The notes: a model not told the origin generated them from the sequence alone. 64,000 bases of DNA from Algoriphagus aquaeductus (GCF_003253485.1 NZ_QKTX01000007.1:178672-242671); one strand, 5' to 3'; shown: positions 24,164 to 33,163, numbered from the stretch's first letter. A program made the numbers and translations.

Positions 24164-26326
24164 ATGAAAACAGTTACTAAAGCAAGCAGAAGAGACTTTC
24201 TCAAGATAGCCGGTACGACCGCTGGAGGCTTATTTATCGGGTTCAACTGGTTTAGCTGTGATTCTCCCAAGGTGGAAGTATTGAGTACGGAGGAGATCCT
24301 TTCTCAAGCGAAATCCTTCAACAGCTACCTGTCCATTTCTCCTACCGGGGATGTGGTAATCTATTCGCCCAACCCAGAACTGGGACAAAACATCAAGACT
24401 TCCTTCCCAATGGTGGTTGCCGAGGAATTGGAAGCAGATTGGGAAAAAGTCAGGGTAGTCCAGGCAAATCTGGATGCTGAAAAATATGATCGTCAGTTGA
24501 CCGGTGGGTCGGGTGCTATGCCTCACAGCTGGGAAAGATTGAGAAAAGCTGGTGCTACTGCAAAATTCGTATTGGTGGCTGCAGCCGCCAAAACCTGGAA
24601 CGTTCCTGCTGAAGAAATTACTGTAGAGAAGGGAATCATCTCTCATAAAGGATCAGGGAAAAAAGGCCATTTCGGAGAGTTTGTTGCCGAAGCAGCTATA
24701 ATGACTGCACCTGAAGAGGTGACCCTGAAAGACAAGAAGGATTTCAAAATTATTGGTACTCCGGTGAAAAACGTGGATGCCAAGGATATCTATACCGGAA
24801 AGCCGCTTTATGGAATTGACTTCCAAAGAGAAGGAATGAAGCATGCCATGGTTCAGCGTGCTCCTTTCGGAATGAAAATCAAATCGGTAGACGACTCAGC
24901 GGCTCGTTCTGTTTCTGGCGTTACCGATGTGGTGCAATTTGGAACAAGCGTAGCTGTGGTTGGAAATACCACTTGGCCCCTTTTGAAGGCCAAAAAATTG
25001 CTAAAAGTAGAATACGAAGCAGATGGCGCAGTGGAAAGTACAGCAGATCACGATCGCCTTTTTGCAGAATTGATGGCCAAAGGAAAAGCTGAAGTCAAGC
25101 GTAAGGATGGAAATGTGGATGCTGCCTTCAAATCAGCTGCAAAAGTGGTCACCGCAGAATATCAGTGCCCATTCTTGGCGCATTCGCCGATGGAGCCAGA
25201 AAACTTTTTCGCCCATGTACAAGGTGACAAAGTAGAATTGGTCGGACCTACTCAAACCCCTGACCGGGCAAGACAAGAGACGGCTCAACTGTTGGGGATT
25301 CCACCGGAAAATATTACCGTAGAAATCACCCGTTTGGGTGGTGGCTTTGGTCGAAGACTGAGAGCAGATTATGTCATTGAAGCGGTAGAAGTTTCCCGTG
25401 CCATCAATGCTCCCGTGAAAGTTACTTGGAGTAGAGAAGATGAATTGACCGGTGGTGCTTATCGTCCGGCTGTTCGTTATCGTTTCGAGGCGGCTTTGGA
25501 TGCCAATAATACCCTAATCGGATACAAACTCCGTGGAGTAGGGATGAATGCAGGAAATACCACTCGCGAGAATAACTTCCCGTCCGGTGCGGTGGACAAC
25601 TTGCTAATCGAAAGCATCGAACACAAATCTACCATCACCACCAATGCCTGGAGAGCTCCAATTACCAACTTCCTGGCCTATGCCGAGCAAAGCTTCCTGG
25701 ACGAAGTTGCTTTGGCAGCCGGCAAAGATCCGGTGGATCTCCGAATGGAGTTGCTCAATCGTGCCAAAACCAATCCGGTAGGAGAGTTGGGTTACGATGT
25801 GGACCGAATGATCGGAGTGGTAAAAACTGCCGCGGAGAAATCCAACTGGGGTAAAAATCCTAATGTAAAGCAGGGCTTCAGCGTGTATTTCTCACATCGA
25901 TCCTATGTGGCTCAAGTGGCCGATATCGAGGTTCAGGGAGGTTCTCCGGTTCTGAAAAAAGTCACAGCCGTAACAGACTGCGGTATGGTGGTCAACCCAA
26001 CCGGAGCTAACCACCAAGTTCGCGGCGGAATCGTGGACGGTATGGGCCATGCGATGTACACCAATTTGACGTTTGAAAACGGAGTTCCGAAGCAGCGAAA
26101 CTTTGATTCTTATCGACTGATCCGAATGAAAGAAGTACCGGAAATCGACACTCATTTCGTGGATTCCGGATTTGATCCAACAGGATTGGGAGAGCCAGCT
26201 TTGCCTCCGACAGGTGGTGCAATTGCCAATGCGATCTTTGCAGCAACGGGTAGAAGGCTAAGAAGTCAGCCCTTCATTGAGCAAAAGGAATTTTCGGATA
26301 TCAAATTGGAAATAAAAAGAGCCTAG
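24164..26326 (+). CDS. Molybdopterin-binding large subunit of a Mo hydroxylase (IorB/aldehyde-oxidase-like)
   Basis: 720 residues. A Tat signal, SRRDFLKIAGTTAGG (about 8-22), shows export of the folded, cofactor-loaded complex to the periplasm. Mo-cofactor motifs are GGGFGRR near 400 and GLGEPALPPTGGA near 674-686, where Glu677 is the expected catalytic base. The two-subunit, FAD-free form (isoquinoline 1-oxidoreductase or related aldehyde dehydrogenases) usually passes electrons to a cytochrome c. None is encoded nearby. Substrate unknown. The mocA and xdhC maturation genes lie about 10 kb downstream. Confidence 0.92.
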   Translation: MKTVTKASRRDFLKIAGTTAGGLFIGFNWFSCDSPKVEVLSTEEILSQAKSFNSYLSISPTGDVVIYSPNPELGQNIKTSFPMVVAEELEADWEKVRVVQANLDAEKYDRQLTGGSGAMPHSWERLRKAGATAKFVLVAAAAKTWNVPAEEITVEKGIISHKGSGKKGHFGEFVAEAAIMTAPEEVTLKDKKDFKIIGTPVKNVDAKDIYTGKPLYGIDFQREGMKHAMVQRAPFGMKIKSVDDSAARSVSGVTDVVQFGTSVAVVGNTTWPLLKAKKLLKVEYEADGAVESTADHDRLFAELMAKGKAEVKRKDGNVDAAFKSAAKVVTAEYQCPFLAHSPMEPENFFAHVQGDKVELVGPTQTPDRARQETAQLLGIPPENITVEITRLGGGFGRRLRADYVIEAVEVSRAINAPVKVTWSREDELTGGAYRPAVRYRFEAALDANNTLIGYKLRGVGMNAGNTTRENNFPSGAVDNLLIESIEHKSTITTNAWRAPITNFLAYAEQSFLDEVALAAGKDPVDLRMELLNRAKTNPVGELGYDVDRMIGVVKTAAEKSNWGKNPNVKQGFSVYFSHRSYVAQVADIEVQGGSPVLKKVTAVTDCGMVVNPTGANHQVRGGIVDGMGHAMYTNLTFENGVPKQRNFDSYRLIRMKEVPEIDTHFVDSGFDPTGLGEPALPPTGGAIANAIFAATGRRLRSQPFIEQKEFSDIKLEIKRA

Positions 26327-26334
26327 AATTGGAA

Positions 26335-26355
26335 AATTTGAGGTTTGAAATTTGA
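26335..26355. repeat. Short heptanucleotide tract after the Mo hydroxylase stop
   Basis: Three units AATTTGA, GGTTTGA, AATTTGA in register, starting 8 nt after the stop. It is the weakest member of the heptanucleotide series. A sequence TTCGACAAGCTCAGTAC follows (about 26372), of a kind I associate with dispersed Bacteroidota repeats. Confidence 0.4.
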
Positions 26356-26410
26356 TGCTTCGACTTAATTCGACAAGCTCAGTACAAATCGCTCAGCACA
26401 AGTATTTGAA

Positions 26411-26440
26411 ATGCTGCTCCTTCGGAGGCAGCATTTTTTT
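26411..26440 (+). terminator. Terminator of the Mo hydroxylase operon
   Basis: ATGCTGC (26411-26417) and GCAGCAT (26428-26434) close a short stem followed by seven T. The spacer 26441-26825 beyond it holds no gene. Confidence 0.85.
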
Positions 26441-26548
26441 GATTTTACCATTAATTAAATTTAGGAGTTGGTGTTATGCTGCTTTTCCAAAAGCAGCATT
26501 GGCCTGAGCTAAGTCCTGTTTCTGTTGATTAAGGATTAAACCAGTTTT

Positions 26549-26626
26549 ACCACATAGGCACATAGTGTCACATAGATTTTGAGATCAATAGCAATGCTTC
26601 TATATTTTCTATTGTGTCTATGTGGT
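26549..26626. repeat. CACATAG repeat with inverted ends
   Basis: Three direct CACATAG copies at 26551, 26559 and 26569, inside inverted arms ACCACATAG (26549-26557) and CTATGTGGT (26618-26626), followed by a T-run. It resembles a dispersed intergenic element; no ORF is present. Confidence 0.5.
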
Positions 26627-26715
26627 TAAATTTTTTTGAATTTTGACTTTTAGTAAAATAGTCTTCCCAAGTTGATGTCTTAGTGGTAAAGTGCATTTCT
26701 CAGCTGGAAAATGAA

Positions 26716-26743
26716 AGAGCCTCTAAAATCAATTAGAGGCTCT
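26716..26743. terminator. Hairpin terminator downstream of glnS (bidirectional)
   Basis: AGAGCCTCTAA and TTAGAGGCTCT form a perfect 11-bp stem. T-rich sequence lies on the plus side and a shorter one on the minus side. It is about 80 nt beyond the glnS stop. Confidence 0.7.
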
Positions 26744-26825
26744 TTTATTAAATTAATATGCTATGTTTGGTAACTTTTAACAAAGATTTTTGATCAATTT
26801 TTCGATTTTCAAATCTGTTAATCTA

Positions 26826-28862
26826 TCAACTTAATTTCTCAGATTCAGCTCTCAGAATCTCATTTTCATCGGCTTTTCCAGATTCGATGAAATCCAAGAT
26901 TGCCTGATTTTTAGCCTGACCTTTGTTCAACAAGACTCCTAAAGCCAGCATAGTAGCGATTCGAGTTCCGGTTTTCTTGGCAGCCGTTCCAAATAAGGGC
27001 TCTAATTCCTCATAAGTCACTTCTTCTGCAAATTCCCGGATGGAATTCATTGCCGTTTCCAGCTTTTCACCAGATAGATTGGTCAGCTTTTTTCCAATCT
27101 GCTGAATTTCATTCAAGGCCTTTTTCTGTGTTTGAGGCTGAGCCTGAACCTGTGGTTTTGCCTGATTTTGTGTCGGAGCTTGGGTGTTTTGTTTTGCCCA
27201 AGTATCTTTTAAGCCAACGGTTTTGTTGAATACCAACTTACCGTCATTGGAATCCGGATCTAATGTAAAATAGCCCAAACGCTGGAATTGAAACTTGTCA
27301 TCCAAGGTAGCATTGGCCAAAAATGGCTCACAATAGGCTTCCTTGATGACATTCAAAGAATTGGGATTGATGAATTCCAAGAACCCCTTCTCTTCATGAG
27401 CATCCGGTGCTTCATCCAAAAACAAACGATCGTATTCTCTTACCTCTGCTTTGATTGCATGAGCAATCGAAACCCAGTGAAGTGTACCCTTTACTTTTCG
27501 CTCACTGGCTTCGGTTCCGCTACCGGAACGCGTTTCCGGATCGTAGGTGCAGTGGATTTCCAGGATATTTCCGGCATCGTCTTTTATTACTGATTCACCT
27601 TTGATGATGTAGGCACTTTTCAGACGAACCTCATTGCCAAGAGAAAGTCGGAAGAAGTTTTTTCCTCCGTCTTCTTTGAAATCTTCCCGCTCGATATATA
27701 ACTCTCTGGAGAAAGGCACTTCATGTGTACCCGAGTTTGCTTCCTCAGGATTGTTTTCCAGTTGAAGGATTTCGGATTGACCTTCCGGATAGTTGCTGAT
27801 CACCAGTTTCACCGGATTGAGGACTGCCATTACTCGAGTGGCAGTTTTATTCAAATCCTCACGGATACAGAATTCGAGCAAAGAGACGTCGGTCACGTTA
27901 TCCCGCTTGGCAATTCCTGCCAAGTCACTGAATTTGCGGATAGAAGTGGGCGTATAGCCTCTTCTTCTTAAGCCCGAAATAGTAGGCATTCGTGGATCAT
28001 CCCATCCGGAAACAATATTCTTTTGCACCAATTCAAGCAGCTTTCGCTTGCTCATCACCGTATAGCTCAGATTTCTGCGTGCAAATTCCCGCTGCTTGGG
28101 TCTGAGTAGATTGGAGTCATAAATCTGATCCAAATACCAGTCATAAAGCTCTCGATGAGCCTTGAATTCCAATGTACACAGCGAGTGCGAAACCTGCTCC
28201 ACATAGTCAGATTCCCCATGGGCCCAATCGTACATCGGATAAATGCACCAGTCGTTTCCTGTTCTATGGTGATGCGCATTGATGATTCGGTACATGATTG
28301 GATCACGCATGTGCATATTGGGAGAAGCCATGTCAATTTTTGCTCTCAGCACATAGGAACCAGCTGGAAACTCGCCATTTTTCATCCGTTGAAAAAGATC
28401 CAAGCTCTCTTCAACCGGACGATTTCTGTAAGGGCTGTCTACTCCCGGAGTTGTAGGTGTACCTTTTTGCGAAGCGATCTGCTCGGAAGTCTGCTGATCG
28501 ACATAGGCTTTGTCTTCCTTAATAAGTTTCACCGCCCAGTCATGAAGCTGCTGGAAGTAGTCAGAAGCATAGCATTCATTGGCCCAACGGAAACCCAACC
28601 AAGCGATATCCCGCTTGATGGCATCGACATATTCTTGCTCTTCCTTGGAAGGATTGGTATCGTCAAATCTCAGATTTACAGGAGCTTGGTATTTTTCACC
28701 CAAACCAAAATTTAAACAGATGGAAGCCGCGTGGCCGATATGGAGGTAACCGTTTGGCTCGGGAGGAAAACGAAAGCGGAGTTTTTCCTGCGGAAAGCCA
28801 TTGGCCAAGTCTTCCTCAATGATATGTTCAATAAAATTCAGAGATTCTGCAGATTCTTTCAT
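26826..28862 (-). CDS. glnS: Glutaminyl-tRNA synthetase with C-terminal extension
   Basis: 678 residues. Class I synthetase motifs: PEPNGYLHIGHA near 33-44 (HIGH) and VMSKRKLLELV near 270 (KMSKS variant). The beta-barrel anticodon-binding region ends in LVFNKTVGLKDTWAK, where the 554-residue E. coli enzyme also ends. About 121 further residues follow: a Gln/Pro/Ala-rich linker (about 558-580), then a roughly 98-residue helical domain of unknown type with EELEPLFGTAAKKTGTRIAT. This tail does not look like the YqeY domain known on some GlnRS. Confidence 0.95.
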   Translation of the reverse strand: MKESAESLNFIEHIIEEDLANGFPQEKLRFRFPPEPNGYLHIGHAASICLNFGLGEKYQAPVNLRFDDTNPSKEEQEYVDAIKRDIAWLGFRWANECYASDYFQQLHDWAVKLIKEDKAYVDQQTSEQIASQKGTPTTPGVDSPYRNRPVEESLDLFQRMKNGEFPAGSYVLRAKIDMASPNMHMRDPIMYRIINAHHHRTGNDWCIYPMYDWAHGESDYVEQVSHSLCTLEFKAHRELYDWYLDQIYDSNLLRPKQREFARRNLSYTVMSKRKLLELVQKNIVSGWDDPRMPTISGLRRRGYTPTSIRKFSDLAGIAKRDNVTDVSLLEFCIREDLNKTATRVMAVLNPVKLVISNYPEGQSEILQLENNPEEANSGTHEVPFSRELYIEREDFKEDGGKNFFRLSLGNEVRLKSAYIIKGESVIKDDAGNILEIHCTYDPETRSGSGTEASERKVKGTLHWVSIAHAIKAEVREYDRLFLDEAPDAHEEKGFLEFINPNSLNVIKEAYCEPFLANATLDDKFQFQRLGYFTLDPDSNDGKLVFNKTVGLKDTWAKQNTQAPTQNQAKPQVQAQPQTQKKALNEIQQIGKKLTNLSGEKLETAMNSIREFAEEVTYEELEPLFGTAAKKTGTRIATMLALGVLLNKGQAKNQAILDFIESGKADENEILRAESEKLS

Positions 28863-28925
28863 AAAGCTAATTAGAGGCTCAAAAATACTTTAATTGAAAG
28901 GAAATGCAACCAAAAAGCAACTTAG

Positions 28926-28988
28926 AGACGAGAAGCAAGAGACAAGAAGCGAGAATTTAGACATGAGACATTAGACGCAAGATTTTAG
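28926..28988. repeat. Degenerate heptanucleotide tract, nine units
   Basis: Nine consecutive units each ending in AG: AGACGAG, AAGCAAG, AGACAAG, AAGCGAG, AATTTAG, ACATGAG, ACATTAG, ACGCAAG, ATTTTAG. It lies in the spacer 28863-29139, which has no gene. It is the inverted partner of the tract at 29105-29146. The part between contains a short CCTATG...CATAGG inverted repeat. Confidence 0.75.
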
Positions 28989-29104
28989 AGTGTCCAACCT
29001 CAAACCGTTACGAAGTTTGGTCCTATGGAAAAGTCTCATAGGTACGCAAAGATTTAGGGATCTACCTTATTGCTTCCTGGGACTGAAGGCTAGTCAATTT
29101 AAAT

Positions 29105-29146
29105 CTTGTGTCTTGGATCTTGTGTCTTATGTCTAAAGTCTAAATC
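29105..29146. repeat. Degenerate heptanucleotide tract, six units, entering the stop of the 29140 gene
   Basis: Six units starting with CT: CTTGTGT, CTTGGAT, CTTGTGT, CTTATGT, CTAAAGT, CTAAATC. In shifted register this is the same NTCTNNN pattern as at 7261 and 63402. It runs through the stop codon of the adjacent minus-strand gene. Confidence 0.75.
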
Positions 29147-29487
29147 TCGTCCATGCCTCGTTCCGGCCAATAGGGCCCGGTTAAAATCAATTTTTGACTG
29201 TGCCCATCGATCTCAAACTTGATTTTCATTTCTTCTCTTGCCTGTTCATGGATAGCCAGACAGGCATTAAAGTGCACTAATTCAAAATCTAAAACCATGG
29301 AGCCAGTAGTAATTGACTCAAATTCAGGATCGGATTTGAGCTTCACTTTTTCGGTGACCGCTCCTTCTTTTTTGTAATAATAGGAGAGGAAAATCCCCAG
29401 TTCCTGCTCTTTTTCTGCTAAAAGTTCTTCCAATTCCTCTTTGGTATTGGAGGTTGGGGAAAAATCAAAAGTCCAGGTTTCTTGCAT
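29140..29487 (-). CDS. Small protein of unknown function
   Basis: 115 residues, acidic, no signal peptide or membrane segment. An N-terminal Glu-rich helix (KEELEELLAEKEQELG, about 16-31) is followed by mixed strand/helix sequence. I do not recognise a family. It lies 27 nt downstream of the F420-reductase-like gene and is probably cotranscribed. Its last codons are part of a heptanucleotide repeat tract, so the C-terminus may be recently altered. Confidence 0.5.
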   Translation of the reverse strand: MQETWTFDFSPTSNTKEELEELLAEKEQELGIFLSYYYKKEGAVTEKVKLKSDPEFESITTGSMVLDFELVHFNACLAIHEQAREEMKIKFEIDGHSQKLILTGPYWPERGMDEI

Positions 29488-29514
29488 GATGAAATAAATC
29501 TCGTGACTTCAAAT

Positions 29515-30132
29515 CTACCGCTTTAGCAACTTAAACCCAATCTCCCTTCCCTGTCCTTGCACCATAGCCAGATTGATCCAAAACCAGGCAAATTGCTCCA
29601 TGAGTTCAAACTTGTCATTTCCACCCACATCGTAACATTCCGCAAAACCGGCGTCTTTGGCCAATTGCTTGGCTATTTCCTTTCCATTTTTGCTATCTCC
29701 GGCAACAAACAAATCCAATGCTTGATTCTCATACTTCGGGTTTTGCATATTGTTGAACCCTGTCGTATTGAAGCATTTGACTACGTCTCGGGTTTGGGTA
29801 TGGGCTAAGATGGCTTCTGCGGTGGTTTTGAAGCCGGCAGGTCCACGGCCCATAACAATATTCATGGAGTCGATAATGATTTTGCCGGTGGTTTCACCCA
29901 GACTTTTGGCAACTTCCACCGCAGCAGGGGCTGGAGTAGCAATAAGAATGACTTCGGATTTTTTGACGGCTTCTGTTACCGAAAAAACCTGGGTGTTGGG
30001 ATTATTCAGAAGTTCTTTGCCTTTGAAATTGGAAAGATCCTGAACTCCGAGGTTGATTTCATGTCCGGCTTTGGCCCACTGAGTGGCCAAAGCTCCACCT
30101 ACGTTACCGGTGCCGATGATTGCTATTTTCAT
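29515..30132 (-). CDS. NADPH-dependent F420 reductase-like oxidoreductase
   Basis: 205 residues. An N-terminal Rossmann fold with GTGNVGGALATQWAKAGH (about 7-24) and the FNTTGFNNM segment near 125 match the NADP oxidoreductase coenzyme F420-dependent family (also Bacteroidota NADPH-linked homologues). No other F420 gene is visible, so F420 use should not be assumed. It follows the bestrophin gene by 21 nt on the same strand. Confidence 0.8.
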   Translation of the reverse strand: MKIAIIGTGNVGGALATQWAKAGHEINLGVQDLSNFKGKELLNNPNTQVFSVTEAVKKSEVILIATPAPAAVEVAKSLGETTGKIIIDSMNIVMGRGPAGFKTTAEAILAHTQTRDVVKCFNTTGFNNMQNPKYENQALDLFVAGDSKNGKEIAKQLAKDAGFAECYDVGGNDKFELMEQFAWFWINLAMVQGQGREIGFKLLKR

Positions 30133-30153
30133 AATTGAATGATTACAAATTGG

Positions 30154-31089
30154 TTAGAATAAATATCCTTCTTTTACTTCAGTTTTTTGAGGCAATTCTT
30201 TTTCTCCAAGCATCTCTCTCAAATCCCGCTCTATCGTGTTGCAAAGGGCGGAAAGAGGAACATCGGTGATCCGGTTTTCAAAAGGGTCTTCGTTGACTTC
30301 ACCGACCTTGGCCTGAATGGAAAAAACAAAGGAAATCAGGATTGAAACCGGAATCATTAAGCCGGACATTTCCATTCGGTTGAAATCAGCGATCAAAGCA
30401 AATGGTAGCAAAAAGATAAAAACATACAAAAAGAGCCTCGTAAAGAAATCATATTGACGCAAAAGCGGAGTGTTCTTGATGCGTTCGCAACTTCCTTGGT
30501 AATTTGCCAAAGCGAGGAGTTGCCCTTCCATCTGAAACGAATCAAAGCCTCCCAAAATACCGTTTGCCATCCCCTGATAGATCTTTTGGCCCATCAGTAG
30601 CTGGATAAAATTGGGTTTATTTTGGCTTTGGATCAATAGGCTGTAGTCTTCCGAGGTAAGAAATGGCTTGAGTTCTGACCAAGTTTCCTGATTCCGAAGG
30701 TGTATTCTCAGCGCATGAACCCAAGCGATACAGGAATAAATCAATTGTTTTTTAAATGCCTCACTACGTTCCTTTTCATAATTGGCTTGGTGGGCATGGC
30801 TATCGGTAAAAGTGATAATCAACCGGGCCAAAACCCGACTGGAATTCACTATTCCACCCCAAACTGTTCGCGCTTCCCACCATCGTCCATAGGCACTGTT
30901 GTTCCGAAATGCAATAAAAATTGCCAAGGCACTGCCCAAAATGGCCGCGATGGAAAAAGGTAAAGAAACTTGGGCGATTCCAATTTCATACATCCACCAA
31001 ATCCCAACCGAAACGACCGTCGAAAAGAGCAATTCCATTTTGACGTAGTAGACAACCTTGATGGGATTAAAATTCCGTTTGATGATCAT
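30154..31089 (-). CDS. Bestrophin family ion channel
   Basis: 311 residues from the ATG at 31089 (MIIKRNFNPIKVVYYVK). Four transmembrane helices, with the bestrophin core IAFRNNSAYGRWWEARTVWGGIVN near 58-82 including the conserved Arg-Trp-Trp-Glu. The C-terminal cytoplasmic region carries DPFENRITDVPLSALCN near 275-291, typical of the family. Bacterial bestrophins are pentameric cation- or anion-permeable channels. It is preceded closely (10 nt) by the DUF481 gene. Confidence 0.9.
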   Translation of the reverse strand: MIIKRNFNPIKVVYYVKMELLFSTVVSVGIWWMYEIGIAQVSLPFSIAAILGSALAIFIAFRNNSAYGRWWEARTVWGGIVNSSRVLARLIITFTDSHAHQANYEKERSEAFKKQLIYSCIAWVHALRIHLRNQETWSELKPFLTSEDYSLLIQSQNKPNFIQLLMGQKIYQGMANGILGGFDSFQMEGQLLALANYQGSCERIKNTPLLRQYDFFTRLFLYVFIFLLPFALIADFNRMEMSGLMIPVSILISFVFSIQAKVGEVNEDPFENRITDVPLSALCNTIERDLREMLGEKELPQKTEVKEGYLF

Positions 31090-31099
31090 AGAAGATTGT

Positions 31100-31906
31100 T
31101 CATTTTTTGAGTTGATAACTGAGGCCAAACGTCAAAATCCGATCTTTCTGAAGCACAGTGGTCGTGACCACTTGCTCCCGGCTAAAACTGTATTGCACTG
31201 TTGCATTCAGTCCTTTCCAAAGCGGGACATCTATACCCAAATCAAGTTGAAATCGGTTGTTTGGTGTACCATCAAGTCCAGGCTGCCAATACCCACTGTA
31301 AAACAACCTCAGCTTGGAATCGGCCAACCTGTGCCATCCTGCTAAAAACAAAGTCGCCCGGGGAAGTGAAATCTCAGTACTTCCGTTGTATTCGGTTTCA
31401 TTGAATTGATCACTTCGAAATCGGGTAGATTCATAGACCAAGCTTCCGGAAATCTTGAGAATCGTCTTTGGCTTTTGGACCACTTGCCAGGTGTATCCCA
31501 GCCCTCCAAACCATCTGGAATCGATCTCCCTTCGGTAGTTGGTTTGGACATACAGCATAGAGAAAGGGTAGAATTTTCGGAAAGGTTTGTAATAGAGGTA
31601 ATTCCTGCTGTTGACGTCGTTGTCCGCTTTAAATCCGCTGAATTCCTGGTAGAGACTGTTGTTTTGGGATTTAAAAACAAAGGGTTTTTGAGAATTGGTG
31701 ACAATTTCCAGCCTTCCACGAATCACCAGCAAATCCACATTTCCTCTTTGCAAAGCGCCGGTGAGTCCACCTCTAAATTGAAATTTGGCGGTGTCACTTT
31801 CATTCAGTTGAGCCAGTGAGGAAAGAGAAAAAATGTGGAGCAGAAAAAGGGTGATGCATGCTTTTAGGCAGATATCCTTTCCTTTTTTCTTGCTCCACTT
31901 TTTCAT
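31100..31906 (-). CDS. DUF481 outer-membrane protein
   Basis: 268 residues. The signal peptide region ends at SLSSLAQ (about 27-33). The rest is alternating beta strands ending in an aromatic/polar strand (ILTFGLSYQLKK), as expected of a small outer-membrane barrel of the DUF481 (YdiY-like) family. No known substrate. Part of a run of same-strand genes 29140-32683, with 12 nt to the DJ-1-family gene upstream. Confidence 0.75.
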   Translation of the reverse strand: MKKWSKKKGKDICLKACITLFLLHIFSLSSLAQLNESDTAKFQFRGGLTGALQRGNVDLLVIRGRLEIVTNSQKPFVFKSQNNSLYQEFSGFKADNDVNSRNYLYYKPFRKFYPFSMLYVQTNYRREIDSRWFGGLGYTWQVVQKPKTILKISGSLVYESTRFRSDQFNETEYNGSTEISLPRATLFLAGWHRLADSKLRLFYSGYWQPGLDGTPNNRFQLDLGIDVPLWKGLNATVQYSFSREQVVTTTVLQKDRILTFGLSYQLKK

Positions 31907-31918
31907 TTTGAAATTCGA

Positions 31919-32683
31919 CTACTTGTTCAATGCTTCTACCACCAGCTCTGCCGCTGCGGCACCAGAATTTTGTTGTTGACCTGTGATCAAGTTTCCATCC
32001 TGAATGGCATAAGAAGAGAATGGGGCGGCAACTTTAAAAATGGTTCCGGAAATTTTTCGAGCCTCTTCTTCGATTCGATGGGGTTGGATTTTCATTCCAA
32101 CAGCCTGATCTGCAAACTCTTCCTCCGCATCGGCAAAGCCTGTCCAGGTTTTTCCTGACACAAGCAGTTCTCCGTTTGATTTTTTGGCTTCCAAAAGGAG
32201 GGTAGTCGAATGGCAAACCGCCGCACTGGGTTTTCCGGCTTCGTAAAAAGCCACAAAAAGCTTCTCCAAATCTTGATTTCCCCGGAAGGTATACATGGGG
32301 CCTTGACCGCCAACCAAGAAAATAGCATTGTACTCGGCAGGATTGATCTCCGTTAGTTTTTTGGTGTTTTCCAGCATGGCGTTGAATTCAGGCTTTTGCA
32401 AATAGCCCAAGGAAATCACATCGTGTGCAGAGTACCCGCTCGGATCGGTGGGATTGGAATAGGCATCCATTTCCAGTTTTCCTCCCTCCGTAGACACCAA
32501 TTCTACTTCATAGCCTGCCTCCTGAAATACGCGAAGCGGATGAGTCAATTCGGCGATCCAAAAGCCGATAGGCCAACCTGTTTGCTTAGAGACGGTAGGT
32601 GAACTAGCTACCATCAAGATCTTCCCTTTGCTGGGAGCGCCGTGAAAATGTACGTAGGCGTTTTTCTCTAAAATTTGATTCAT
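31919..32683 (-). CDS. DJ-1/PfpI family protein (Hsp31/glyoxalase III-like)
   Basis: 254 residues. The nucleophile elbow is PSAAVCHSTTLLL, with the catalytic Cys near 159 and His next to it; the preceding loop is FLVGGQGPMYTF. The N-terminal layout with FWIAELTHPLRVFQEAGYEVELVSTEGG matches the type 1 glutamine amidotransferase-like/Hsp31 branch that handles methylglyoxal or acts as a deglycase or chaperone. It is divergent from an HxlR regulator 115 nt away, an arrangement common for reactive-carbonyl stress genes. Confidence 0.85.
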   Translation of the reverse strand: MNQILEKNAYVHFHGAPSKGKILMVASSPTVSKQTGWPIGFWIAELTHPLRVFQEAGYEVELVSTEGGKLEMDAYSNPTDPSGYSAHDVISLGYLQKPEFNAMLENTKKLTEINPAEYNAIFLVGGQGPMYTFRGNQDLEKLFVAFYEAGKPSAAVCHSTTLLLEAKKSNGELLVSGKTWTGFADAEEEFADQAVGMKIQPHRIEEEARKISGTIFKVAAPFSSYAIQDGNLITGQQQNSGAAAAELVVEALNK

Positions 32684-32727
32684 GATTGTTTTGAACAGTT
32701 GATTGAATCAAAGATTGAAATGAATGC

Positions 32728-32735
32728 TATCTTTG
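32728..32735 (+). promoter_or_regulatory. -7 element TATCTTTG of the hxlR-type gene
   Basis: A perfect TAnnTTTG match in the 32684-32798 divergent spacer. It predicts a leader of roughly 55-60 nt before the HxlR start at 32799. The nearest upstream TTG is 22 nt away, slightly long. Confidence 0.45.
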
Positions 32736-32798
32736 AAAATATACTTACTAAAGATTATGATATGCACCTTTTGGTAAGAAATGGAAAATTGAAGCACT

Positions 32799-33149
32799 AT
32801 GCCTGATTTCATATTTAACAATAAAGTTTATTACAATCCGGTCGAGTTTGCCATGGACCGAATCGGAGGGACTTGGAAGATGCCCATTCTTTGGAGATTG
32901 AAAAATCGGGTGATGCGCTACGGGGAGTTGAAAAAAGACATCCCGCACATCACCCATAAAATGCTGACCAGTCAACTTCGAGAGTTGGAAGAGGAGGGAT
33001 TTATCATCCGAAAAGTTTATCCGGTCGTCCCTCCTAAAGTGGAATATTCGATCACTGAACGTGGTCTTTCGGCGATTCCGATCATTGAAACTATCCGAAA
33101 CTACGGATTGCAGTTGATGGATGAGTTTGGAGTAGGGGAGAAAAAATAA
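32799..33149 (+). CDS. HxlR family transcriptional regulator
   Basis: 116 residues. The HxlR winged helix is clear: DRIGGTWKMPILWRL near 22-36, then LKKDIPHITHKMLTSQLRELEEEGFIIRKVYPVVPPKVEYSITERG (about 49-94). No cysteine is available for direct redox sensing in the usual N-terminal position. It most likely controls the divergent DJ-1-family gene. The cysteine desulfurase gene starts 14 nt downstream. Confidence 0.92.
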   Translation: MPDFIFNNKVYYNPVEFAMDRIGGTWKMPILWRLKNRVMRYGELKKDIPHITHKMLTSQLRELEEEGFIIRKVYPVVPPKVEYSITERGLSAIPIIETIRNYGLQLMDEFGVGEKK

Positions 33150-33163
33150 AGATCTTTAGTGCC

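Noticed and set aside
28926..28988. Possible CRISPR array
   Set aside because: The repeats are 7 nt, contiguous and degenerate, with no spacers and no cas genes anywhere in the window.
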